Source: a virus
IMG/VR virus record: IMGVR_UViG_3300036852_000401
Span: 1 to 30,277 of that record
Length of the DNA: 30,277 nucleotides
Reading direction: 5' to 3' (one strand)
The notes below the pieces were generated by a model. That model was given only the letters and a program-made list of their open reading frames with translations, had not been told where the DNA came from and ran no database searches. A program made the position numbers and the translations under genes. The first letter of the stretch is position 1; every line of letters starts with the position of its first letter. Below are positions 7,391 through 13,913 of this stretch, in pieces.

Positions 7391-8623
7391 CTACCGCCGT
7401 GCGGGCAGCTTGATCACGTCGCCGCCCGCACCCTGGCCGGCGTCACCGTCGGCCGGCTCCTTGGCCTTGCCGAGGGGGGTGTAGTCGGCCCCCTGGCCGT
7501 CGGGGAGGGGCTCCAGGTCGTCGAGCTCGCGCAGCTCGTCGACGCTGCGGGTGCCGATCTGCCGCTGGATCGCAAACACCCGGTTGCGGGTCAGCACGTC
7601 GGTCCGCAGCACCGCGTCCATGCCGAACCGGATGTACTGGCGCTCGGGCAGCATCGTGAAGAACGTCGCCTCCAGCTTGGTCACCCACGGCCGCACCGCG
7701 TCGGTCTGCGCCGAGATCTGGTTCAGCTCGACCGTGTTGTAGGTCAGCGCGCCGCCGGCCTCCCCGCCGACCTTCTCCGGGGGGACGCCGTAGATGGCGG
7801 CGATCTGCGTGGCGCCCAGGCGCTGGCTCTCGATGAACTGGGCTTCGTTGGGCGCGACCTGGATCGGGTTGTAGGTCCAGCCCTTGCCGTACACGATGGG
7901 CTGGTGGGTGCGGATCGCCGCGACCAGCCGCGCCTTGATCTCGGCCGCGTCGTCGGCGTCCACGACCGCCTGGTCCTCGTTCTTGAACGTCCCGGGCGGC
8001 ACCCCGCCGCCCGCGAACCAGTCCGCCGAGAACTGCTGCGCGCCCAGCGCCGCCTGCACCGTCGCGGCGTAGGCGCCCATCGGCGACAGCCCCCAGACCC
8101 GCCCGGGCACAGGGAACCAAGGAATGTGGACGACGTCCTCAGTGGGGATGCGGCGGCCGAGCCAGTACCACTGCGGCTGCGCAAGCGACGCCTGCGGGGG
8201 CTGGTCGAGCACCACCCACTGGTCGGGGTCGGTCCACTCCACCCCGGTCGGGTACCCGAACCCGTCGCGGGCCATGATCAGCCCGACGCCGTTGCCGCGG
8301 CTGGCCATCGAGACCACCAGCCGGTACAGCCACTCCACCATGGTGCCCTGCACCGCGGGCTGCTGGAACAGCTGCGGCAGGCTCGCCATGCGCTGGCGGC
8401 GGCCGCCGAGGTCCCGGTAGGCGTGCAAGGGCAGCGTGGCGATCTGGTCGGCGAGGTAGCGCCACGCGCCAAACACCGCACCGAAGCTGGCGGCGCGGTC
8501 AAACGTCACCGGCTGGTGGGTGACGGGGTCGCCGTGGCTCCACGGCAGCGACGTGACCGACCGCTGCGCGGCGGGGACGGGCTGGCGGCGGTCACGCTCG
8601 GCGCGGGCCAGGTGCAGGATCAC
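7391..8623 (-). CDS. Phage portal protein (HK97/SPP1-type)
   Basis: The start at GTG 8623 (VILHLARAERDRR) follows GGCAGGAGCC and gives 410 aa, usual for HK97-type portals. Recognisable parts are FGAVFGAWRYLADQIATLPLHAYRD near the N-terminus; MVEWLYRLVVSMASRGNGVGLIMARD with GWEWTDPDQW-type strands (here GVEWTDPDQWVVL); EDVVHIPWFPVPGRVWGLSPM; and the conserved late core QFIESQRLGATQIAAIYGVPPEKVG followed by YNTVELNQISAQTDAVRPWVTKLEATF. Twelve copies form the ring at the head vertex through which DNA is packaged. The first codons overlap nothing but start 17 bp past the terminase stop. The C-terminal 30 residues are Gly/Asp-rich and probably flexible. Confidence 0.93.
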   Translation of the reverse strand: MILHLARAERDRRQPVPAAQRSVTSLPWSHGDPVTHQPVTFDRAASFGAVFGAWRYLADQIATLPLHAYRDLGGRRQRMASLPQLFQQPAVQGTMVEWLYRLVVSMASRGNGVGLIMARDGFGYPTGVEWTDPDQWVVLDQPPQASLAQPQWYWLGRRIPTEDVVHIPWFPVPGRVWGLSPMGAYAATVQAALGAQQFSADWFAGGGVPPGTFKNEDQAVVDADDAAEIKARLVAAIRTHQPIVYGKGWTYNPIQVAPNEAQFIESQRLGATQIAAIYGVPPEKVGGEAGGALTYNTVELNQISAQTDAVRPWVTKLEATFFTMLPERQYIRFGMDAVLRTDVLTRNRVFAIQRQIGTRSVDELRELDDLEPLPDGQGADYTPLGKAKEPADGDAGQGAGGDVIKLPARR

Positions 8624-8639
8624 GAGAACGGGCTCCTGC

Positions 8640-10226
8640 CTAGTAGATCGAGCGCAGCAGGTCGTAGCTGTCGACCCACTCACCTGCGGCGATGACGTCG
8701 TTGCGGGCCGCGTCGGCGAGCACCCCGGCGACCGCGCCGTCGATCTTCCGGGGCGAGTTCGGGCGGTCCTTCTGCAGCACGAACGGCCGGCGCTCCCCGT
8801 CGTCCACCCGCAGCCGCACAGACAGCTTGTGGGCGTTGGCGACGTGGCGGGCCAGGCGCGCGTCCCCGTCGTGGCTCAGCTCCCCCTGGCGGACCCCCGC
8901 GTCGGCGGTCAGCACCATCGGCGCGAACCGGCCCGCGGAGTTGGTCGGGACCTCAAGGACCCGCTTGGGGCCGTACTCCTCCGCCCACGCGGCCAGCCAC
9001 GCCTTGTACTCCCTGGGGTCACCGTACAGCCGCAGCACGTTCCAGCGGCCGAAGGCGGTGCGCACGGCCTGGTCGACCTCAAGCTGGGGCACCACCCACC
9101 CCTCGCCGCGCGCGCCCGTGGGCCGCTCCCACATGTCGACCACGAACCAGTGCCGCTCCCGCGTGCACCCCACCAGCGCGGAGCTGTCGCGGCTGATCGA
9201 GCCGTCGAACCCAAGCGTGACCGCCTGCCCGTCGGCGACCACCACGGTGGGGTCGGCGCGGCCGGCCCACACCTGCGGGTCGACCCAGCGGGCGGAGCCG
9301 GCGCGGCGCTCGTTCAGGAAGTAGCGGCGCTGCTCGTTCTCATCCGCGGCCGGGTCGCGCAGCTCGGCCTTTAGCCGGTCCAGGTCCATCGCCTCGACGA
9401 ACGGCCCATAGACATGCCGAAGGGCCCGCTCGAGCGCCACGTCGTCGGCCAGGTCGACCTCAGTTGTGGTGCCCTTGTGGTCAAACAGCAGGCGTGGCGC
9501 CTGCCCCTTGGCGACCGCCTCATGCGTGGCCTCGGCGACGCTGGCCTCGCCGGGCGCGTACATCGTGGAGGTCTGCAGCATCCACCCCTGCGCGGCCTTG
9601 CGCTTGGCGGTGTTGCGTTTCACCGTCCGGTACATCGCCCGGGTCTCCGGCAGCGTGTACAGGTGGGTCTCGTCGGCGACCGAGAAGCTTTCCTTCCCGC
9701 CGTCCTTGGCCGCCGAGCTGGCCGTACTCGGGCGGATCTCGCCGCCGCCGGGCAGGAACGTCCTGGTCGAGGACTGCCAGTCCCGGCCGATGTCCACCCC
9801 GGCGAACTCCGGGTAGCGGTCGCGCGCCTCGCTCAGCATGTAGGCCACGTTGAGGTAGGTGTGGGAGCTTTGGCCTTCCTCGGTCGCCAGCGCGCGGATG
9901 AACGGGTATTTCAGCGGGCGGCCGACCGGCTCACCGTTGCGCCATTCCGCAAACCGCACCGGCCCAAGCGCCTCGGCGCACACCAGCATCCCCGCAAGCT
10001 CGCTTTTCGCCCGCCCCTTCGGCCGGGAGAGGAGCGCCTCGTCGTACAGGCGCCGGCCCGTCGCAGGGTCCAGGGCGTAGCAGCGCAACAGGAACGCGGC
10101 CAGCTCGTCGTCCAGCTGGATCGGCTCGCCCTGCACGTCACCTGGGCCGTGGACCAGGTAGTGCTCGATCCAGTCGACGACCTGCCAGCCGAGCGTCGGG
10201 CGGCCGTCGGGGTCGACGTCACGCAC
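8640..10226 (-). CDS. terL: Terminase large subunit
   Basis: This 528-aa protein starts at GTG 10226, 3 bp past the small-subunit stop. The ATPase half shows a deviant Walker A, SRPKGRAKSE (67-76), as is normal for phage terminases. Walker B plus catalytic Glu is FSVADETHLY (181-190). The nuclease half has GFDGSISRDSSAL (339-351; acidic D341), YGDP (401-404) and KIDGAVAGVLAD (494-505; D496), the three acidic positions of the RNase H-like fold. It cuts concatemeric DNA and pumps it through the portal. The subtype (cos or pac) cannot be told from sequence alone. Confidence 0.94.
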   Translation of the reverse strand: MRDVDPDGRPTLGWQVVDWIEHYLVHGPGDVQGEPIQLDDELAAFLLRCYALDPATGRRLYDEALLSRPKGRAKSELAGMLVCAEALGPVRFAEWRNGEPVGRPLKYPFIRALATEEGQSSHTYLNVAYMLSEARDRYPEFAGVDIGRDWQSSTRTFLPGGGEIRPSTASSAAKDGGKESFSVADETHLYTLPETRAMYRTVKRNTAKRKAAQGWMLQTSTMYAPGEASVAEATHEAVAKGQAPRLLFDHKGTTTEVDLADDVALERALRHVYGPFVEAMDLDRLKAELRDPAADENEQRRYFLNERRAGSARWVDPQVWAGRADPTVVVADGQAVTLGFDGSISRDSSALVGCTRERHWFVVDMWERPTGARGEGWVVPQLEVDQAVRTAFGRWNVLRLYGDPREYKAWLAAWAEEYGPKRVLEVPTNSAGRFAPMVLTADAGVRQGELSHDGDARLARHVANAHKLSVRLRVDDGERRPFVLQKDRPNSPRKIDGAVAGVLADAARNDVIAAGEWVDSYDLLRSIY

Positions 10227-10228
10227 GG

Positions 10229-10651
10229 CTACTCGCCGGCGACAGCCAGCCGCACCCGCCGGCCATCCTCACCCGCCGGCCGGTCCTCCCGCTTCTCCGC
10301 CAGCTCGTCAGGCGCGACCGTCCACAAGAGCAGCCGCATCGCCTTGGGCGTCAGCCCGAGCTCGGTCTCAAGCCTGCTCGCCGCGCCCTGGATCGCCGCC
10401 GTCGCCCCGGGCTTCTCAGCCCGGACCATGACTCGGCAGTACCGCGCCACCGTCCTCGTCCAACCAAGCCGAACCCACGCGAACGCCTGCGGAGTCCGCC
10501 ACAACTGCGCCCAAGCGTCCCGTTCCGCCTGCGAAGTCCGCCCAGGCAGCGGCCAACTGGGGATCTCCCCGTTATACCCCTTCGCGGGCAGCTCGACCGG
10601 GCCGACGCGCGGCTTGTGGCCATGCGGCTGGAAACTCGGGACCTGCGGCAT
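10229..10651 (-). CDS. terS: Terminase small subunit (probable)
   Basis: This 140-aa protein starts at ATG 10651 with GAGGTGAAC upstream and lies directly before the large subunit. The sequence GYNGEIPSWPLPGRTSQAERDAWAQLWRTPQAFAWVR, then RTVARYCRVMVRAE and RLETELGLTPKAMRLLLW, is the helical pattern seen in small terminase subunits of actinobacteriophages. It should recognise the packaging site and load the large subunit. The C-terminus is charged. Calling rests on position plus this pattern; no classical HTH is obvious. Confidence 0.82.
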   Translation of the reverse strand: MPQVPSFQPHGHKPRVGPVELPAKGYNGEIPSWPLPGRTSQAERDAWAQLWRTPQAFAWVRLGWTRTVARYCRVMVRAEKPGATAAIQGAASRLETELGLTPKAMRLLLWTVAPDELAEKREDRPAGEDGRRVRLAVAGE

Positions 10652-10748
10652 GACCGTTCACCTCAAACGTCCGGAAGGCGCGATGGGTCGGCACCGCGAG
10701 AAACCTTGCGCGGGGGCGGGGCGGTCGGACGTACAAGAAAAAACGGTC
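10652..10748. repeat. Nested inverted repeats in the gap before the small terminase gene
   Basis: GACCGTT (10652-10658) is the inverse of AACGGTC (10742-10748). Inside them ACGTCCG (10667-10673) is the inverse of CGGACGT (10726-10732). The gap also has an A-rich run (10737-10743), rare in this DNA. Possible readings are a regulatory or packaging (cos/pac) site next to the terminase genes, or the end of the upstream transcript. Confidence 0.4.
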
Positions 10749-10896
10749 ACTCTTGTCGTGTCAGCCGGGCCACGTCGAGCACCCAGCACGCCAGGCCGAG
10801 GGCGACGAAGTTGACCCTTGGGTGGCCGACGCCGAACGCGGCGAGGGCGAACAGCACGAAGGCGGCGAGCAGGAGGATGAACGTGAGCGTCAGCAT
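10747..10896 (-). CDS. Small membrane protein, 49 aa
   Basis: The start at ATG 10896 (MLTLTFILLLAAF) overlaps the HNH stop by 7 bp, with GAGGAG directly before it. A longer GTG start at 10938 would add 14 charged residues and is less likely. Two hydrophobic helices are visible (about 2-20 and 27-42), joined by GVGHPRVN and ending in a short charged tail, so both ends probably face the same side of the membrane. Such small proteins beside HNH and terminase genes are frequent in actinobacteriophages. The function is unknown. Confidence 0.7.
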   Translation of the reverse strand: MLTLTFILLLAAFVLFALAAFGVGHPRVNFVALGLACWVLDVARLTRQE

Positions 10897-11222
10897 CTCC
10901 TCACGGTCGCACCGAGGCGGGAGTTGCACGGCAGGCACAGCGTGGTGAGCGGGCCAGCCTCAGCCTCCTCGACGGGGACACCTCGGGCCACGGCCTCGGC
11001 CACGGGCACCACGTGCTCGGCGGTCAGGTCGGTGGTGGTGCCACAGGCTGCGCACCAGGGCTGGTCTCGGACCTGCTGGCGCCTGCGCTGGGTCTCGTGG
11101 TGGCTGCGTCTGGTGGGTCGCCTGGCGTCCTTGGCCAGCTGCTGGACGCGCTGGTGGGTGGGGCAGCGGCTGCCGCGGCAGGGGGTGCCGCAGTCCAGGC
11201 AGGGCCGGGCCGGCACGGTCAC
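10890..11222 (-). CDS. HNH endonuclease, terminase-associated
   Basis: The start at GTG 11222 follows GGAGGAGG and gives 110 aa. A zinc-knuckle N-terminus (CLDCGTPCRGSRCPTHQR) precedes a basic linker and an HNH core: WCAACGTT, AEHVVPVAEA, then LTTLCLPCNSRLG. These are the CxxC, the catalytic His and the second CxxC of the fold. HNH proteins encoded beside terminase genes assist DNA packaging or end-cutting in many HK97-like phages. Here it lies just before the membrane protein and the terminase pair. The start overlaps the upstream stop (GTGA). Confidence 0.88.
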   Translation of the reverse strand: MTVPARPCLDCGTPCRGSRCPTHQRVQQLAKDARRPTRRSHHETQRRRQQVRDQPWCAACGTTTDLTAEHVVPVAEAVARGVPVEEAEAGPLTTLCLPCNSRLGATVRRC

Positions 11223-11410
11223 GCCTCCTCCGGGCCGGGGTGCAGGGTGCAGGCCGGCCAGTAGTGGGCGTGGTCCAGGCCGTGGGCGCGCCACCGTTCG
11301 AGGCTCCCCACCCGGTCGCGCAGGGCCGCGGTCCACAGGCGGGTGGTGTCGGTCACGGTGTGGGCGTGGGGCAGCCCGCCGTGGACGTGGGCGACGGGGG
11401 CGGGGTCCAT
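11219..11410 (-). CDS. Small unknown protein, 63 aa, His-rich
   Basis: I do not recognise it. ATG 11410 starts 8 bp past the stop of the secreted protein gene, and the stop overlaps the HNH start as GTGA, which supports translation. Residues include HVHGGLPHAHTVTDTTRLW and HGLDHAHYWPACTLHPGPEE, giving seven His and one Cys. A metal-binding or structural role is possible but not shown. Confidence 0.6.
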   Translation of the reverse strand: MDPAPVAHVHGGLPHAHTVTDTTRLWTAALRDRVGSLERWRAHGLDHAHYWPACTLHPGPEEA

Positions 11411-11417
11411 GCCAGGG

Positions 11418-11828
11418 CTACAGCGCCAGCGAGATCCCGTTGGTGGTGTCGGTCACGACCACGTTGCTGTACTCCACCGTCATCGGCGGCGAACAGGACG
11501 GCTGGAACACGGCGGTCAGCGACAGCAGGAAGTCGGCCTTGCCTCCCTGGACGGGGAAGTCGCCGGCCGCGTTGAGGCTCTGCTTGTTGTCGGCCTGCGG
11601 CTTGTTGTCGCCGTGGTTGACGCACGCGGCCGTGGCCGAGAGGACCACGTGGACCTGGTCCTCGTCGCCGAGGCCGGCGAGCTTCCCGTCCACGGTGAGG
11701 GTGTTCCCGTCCTGGGTGAGGGTGGTCTGGTCGTCGACGAAGTGGGGGCTCCCGGCCAGCGCGGACACCGCCGTGGCGAGGACCAGGCCCAGGGCCAGGA
11801 CGAGGACGAGAAGGGCGCGCTTGCGCAC
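11418..11828 (-). CDS. Predicted secreted protein with Sec signal peptide, 136 aa
   Basis: GTG 11828 is preceded by AAAGGA about seven bases upstream. Residues 1 to about 25 form a textbook signal peptide: a basic RKR, a hydrophobic core LLVLVLALGLVLATAV and an SALA cleavage site. The mature part, about 110 residues, looks like a beta-sandwich domain: TLTQDGNTLTVDGKLAGLGDEDQVHVVL, two Cys (in AACVNH and PSCSPP) that could form a disulphide, and a closing strand NVVVTDTTNG. Similar small secreted proteins occur in Streptomyces-type genomes. An exported protein in the middle of packaging genes looks like a moron that could act on the lysogen surface. A lipoprotein is unlikely because no lipobox Cys is present. 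Confidence 0.75.
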   Translation of the reverse strand: MRKRALLVLVLALGLVLATAVSALAGSPHFVDDQTTLTQDGNTLTVDGKLAGLGDEDQVHVVLSATAACVNHGDNKPQADNKQSLNAAGDFPVQGGKADFLLSLTAVFQPSCSPPMTVEYSNVVVTDTTNGISLAL

Positions 11829-11925
11829 GGACGGTCCTTTCGGGGGGTGTGGGAACGCCCCGGCCGGGTGGGCTCGGGGCGCAGTGCTGACCGGTAGTGA
11901 ACCACGTCGAGTGCACAAGCGGCAA

Positions 11926-12552
11926 TCACCGCACTGACCTGGGCGTGTCCGGTTCGCGACCCCCTCGCGGAACGCACCGCGGCGTGGCCGCCCACTCGGG
12001 ACGCTCCTCCAGCCAGATCTCGCCCATGAGCAGCGCTGCCTCGGTGTCGATGCGGTGCAGGCTGTCGCGGTGCAGGCCGGTGAGCCGGCGGACCTCGCCG
12101 GGGTCGCCGAGGCGGGCGCCGACAGTGCCGCGGGGGTCGCGCAGCTCGCCGGGGACCACCACCTGCCCTTCGGCACCGGCGAACGGGGTGCCGAAGGTGA
12201 CACGGCCCGGTGTCGGGTCCGACAGCCGGGCACGGACGTCTGACAGCAGGGTGCCGGGCCCGGCGGCGGCGGCCTGCTCCTGGATGCTCAGCTCGGCGTG
12301 CAGGCAGGCCAGCGCCTGGGCGAGCCGTTCAAGCGAGCCGCTGGCCGCGAGGTCGAGCTCCGGCTGGGAGGGCCAGTCGGGCCTGGCGGCGACGAGCCGG
12401 ACGCCGGCGGCCTCGACGGCGTCAAGGAGGCGGCGCACGTGCACCTCGGGGCCGCCGGCGGGGTGGGTGCGCTGCCACTCGTCGAGCATGGCCCGCTCGG
12501 CGGCGTCGCGGGCGCGGCTGCGGACGGCACGGGTGCGGCGGCGGGTGGGCAA
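11926..12552 (-). CDS. Unknown phage protein, 208 aa
   Basis: I do not recognise this protein. The most upstream start in frame is TTG 12552, 5 bp past the previous stop, with GACAGG upstream; a later start inside the Arg-rich first 20 residues cannot be excluded. It has a basic start (TRRRTRAVRSRARDAAER), then an alpha-helical, Ala/Leu/Glu-rich middle (VHVRRLLDAVEAAGV, LERLAQALACLHAELSIQEQAAA). A beta-looking stretch follows (PTPGRVTFGTPFAGAEGQVVVPGEL), then helical IDTEAALLMGEIWLEERPEW. It has no membrane segment or zinc site. The 97-bp gap that follows it leads to the secreted protein gene and might hold that gene's own promoter, though no clear -35/-10 is seen. Confidence 0.65.
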   Translation of the reverse strand: MPTRRRTRAVRSRARDAAERAMLDEWQRTHPAGGPEVHVRRLLDAVEAAGVRLVAARPDWPSQPELDLAASGSLERLAQALACLHAELSIQEQAAAAGPGTLLSDVRARLSDPTPGRVTFGTPFAGAEGQVVVPGELRDPRGTVGARLGDPGEVRRLTGLHRDSLHRIDTEAALLMGEIWLEERPEWAATPRCVPRGGREPDTPRSVR

Positions 12553-12557
12553 CGGGC

Positions 12558-12773
12558 CTACCTGTCCAGCGCTGCTCTCACAAAGGCGTCCTTGGCGAGC
12601 AGGAGCTGCCGGAGCCCGAACTCGAGCTCGGGGCCGTCGGGCAGCTCGCGGACCATCGCCTCGGCCAGGTGGTGGCTGTAGACGCTGACGGTCTGCAGCG
12701 GCTCGGGCAGGTGGTCGTAGGCGAACCAGCGGCAGAGCTGCTGGGTGGCGGGGTGTCGGCCTTGGGTGTCCAC
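12558..12773 (-). CDS. Conserved small actinobacteriophage protein, 71 aa
   Basis: GTG 12773 has CAGGAGG eight bases upstream. The sequence HPATQQLCRWFAYDHLPEPL, then VSVYSHHLAEAMVRELPDGPE and RQLLLAKDAFVRAALDR, is a pattern I know from many actinobacteriophage genomes. There a 65-75 aa protein carries HPATQ...F.YDHLP..LQ...LPDGPE..A.LRKLLEAKDAFVRAAL. The function is not known to me; it is fully helical and cytoplasmic by composition. Confidence 0.82.
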   Translation of the reverse strand: MDTQGRHPATQQLCRWFAYDHLPEPLQTVSVYSHHLAEAMVRELPDGPELEFGLRQLLLAKDAFVRAALDR

Positions 12774-12844
12774 GGGGTCGCCTCCTGGTGCGGGCCGGGC
12801 GGGAGACTGCGGGGCGATCCTACCGGGACGGGGGCGGGGGGGGG

Positions 12845-13015
12845 TCAGTTCCGCCACTGGTCCAGGGCGGCGCGGACCAGGTCCCGGGCGAGGCAGTCCA
12901 GCAGCTCCCGGCAGGCGTGCTCGAAGTTGCGCCGCCCGCAGGTGCAGGTGTCCAGCTCGCACGACAGCAGCGAGCTGGCAGCGAGATCGTCGGGCTGGTC
13001 GAGGGGGTCGGTCAT
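12845..13015 (-). CDS. Small Cys-containing protein, 56 aa
   Basis: ATG 13015 has GAGGAGG just upstream and overlaps the previous stop by 4 bp (ATGA). The protein MTDPLDQPDDLAASSLLSCE continues into LDTCTCGRRNFEHACRELLDCLARDLVRAAL. It has five Cys in the middle and a helical end resembling the end of the neighbouring 71-aa protein. It may bind a metal. The function is unknown. Confidence 0.6.
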   Translation of the reverse strand: MTDPLDQPDDLAASSLLSCELDTCTCGRRNFEHACRELLDCLARDLVRAALDQWRN

Positions 13016-13230
13016 GAGGCCTCCTCGGGCGAGCTGGGGTTCCGGGTAGCCCATTCGCGGGCTTGGCGCCACGGGCAGTCTTCCCGGTGCCGGCCTGGGG
13101 TGTTCATCGCGTCGGTGACCATGCCGTTGGTGCTGCGCAGACAGAGGGCGCAGCACTTCCAGCGGTTGTCGATCGGTGCGGTCCAGCCGGCCAGGGCCCG
13201 GACAACCTGCGCAGCACTCGGTTCGGCCAT
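13012..13230 (-). CDS. Small zinc-finger-like protein, 72 aa
   Basis: ATG 13230 lies 2 bp before the previous stop codon position, so the genes are nearly contiguous. The core DNRWKCCALCLRS, followed by HREDCPWRQAREWA, supplies CxxC plus His and Cys in a spacing that could bind zinc. Comparable short proteins (W...C.LC...H..DCPWR.A) are frequent in actinobacteriophage early regions. The role is unknown. Confidence 0.65.
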   Translation of the reverse strand: MAEPSAAQVVRALAGWTAPIDNRWKCCALCLRSTNGMVTDAMNTPGRHREDCPWRQAREWATRNPSSPEEAS

Positions 13231-13232
13231 GG

Positions 13233-13448
13233 TCACGCTCCTGGGGTCTCGTGCGCCTCGAGCCGCCAGCCGCGGCCGGCCTGCTCGGTGCATGGACCGC
13301 AGAACGGGAGCACCAGGCCGCCGCCCCCGAGGCCGAGGGAGGGCAGGCCCTGGGTGGCGGCCCACTCGTCGAGGGGGACGTGGATGTGGGGCTGGCCGCT
13401 GCCGATCTGCCGCGAGCAGCCGAAGCAGACGTGCGGGTCGTCAGGCAC
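13233..13448 (-). CDS. Small zinc-ribbon-like protein, 71 aa
   Basis: GTG 13448 has GAGGAG at a suitable distance. Two CxxC-type pairs, CFGCSRQI (residues 8-11) and FCGPCTEQAG (about 50-53), with HIHVPLDEW between them, suggest one structural zinc site. It belongs to a run of short Cys-rich proteins between the replication and packaging modules. No function is assigned. Confidence 0.65.
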   Translation of the reverse strand: MPDDPHVCFGCSRQIGSGQPHIHVPLDEWAATQGLPSLGLGGGGLVLPFCGPCTEQAGRGWRLEAHETPGA

Positions 13449-13481
13449 GGTTCCGCTCCTCTGCGGCGGGGGCGGGCTGGG

Positions 13482-13913
13482 TCACCGGACGGGAACCTTG
13501 CCCTTGGGGTCCATCTCGGCGAGCGCGGCCATCTGCCACATCCGGTTCTCCTCGAACGCCGGCCCCGCGCGGTCGTCGCCGGGGATCTGCCTGCCAACCC
13601 TGCGCAGGCCGAGCTCCTCGAGGCGCCGCCTGACGTGGGCGGGCATGGGGACGCCCTTCCCGGGGCCGCGTGCCTCGACCGCGGCCTGGCTGGGGGTGTC
13701 GCCCACCAGCGCCAGGGCGCCCTGGTACAGCTCGGCGCAGGAGGGCGCGAACGAGGAGTACTTGAGGTGGTCGCGCAGCACCGCGGTGAGCAGGTGGGCG
13801 TCGAAGCGCTGCAGCTCCTCGTACCAGAGGGCGGCGGTCTCAGGTTTGAGCTGCTGGTGGGGGTAGCTCGCGCTGATACGTGCGGCCAGGGCTCGCCACT
13901 CGTCCGTTGTCAC
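13482..13913 (-). CDS. Helicase loader-like protein (G40P loader/inhibitor-like domain), 143 aa
   Basis: GTG 13913 has AAGGAGGCAG upstream; the gene begins 74 bp inside the end of the initiator gene. Residues 1-62 (EEWRALAARISASYPHQQLK-like: EWRALAARISASYPHQQLKP, TAALWYEELQRFDAHLLTAV, YSSFAPSCAELYQ) match the short helical domain of phage proteins that load the replicative helicase at the origin. The family pattern is Y-P, WY..L, FAPS..E. The rest is basic and charged. Directly after an initiator with an internal origin, a loader role is the natural reading; domain assignment is from pattern memory. Confidence 0.7.
   Translation of the reverse strand: MTTDEWRALAARISASYPHQQLKPETAALWYEELQRFDAHLLTAVLRDHLKYSSFAPSCAELYQGALALVGDTPSQAAVEARGPGKGVPMPAHVRRRLEELGLRRVGRQIPGDDRAGPAFEENRMWQMAALAEMDPKGKVPVR

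Noticed and set aside
13233-13888. Longer reading frames covering the small Cys-rich genes, such as 12845-13597
   Set aside because: Their upstream parts are Arg/Pro shadow sequence. The short starts have ribosome sites and overlap-coupled stops.
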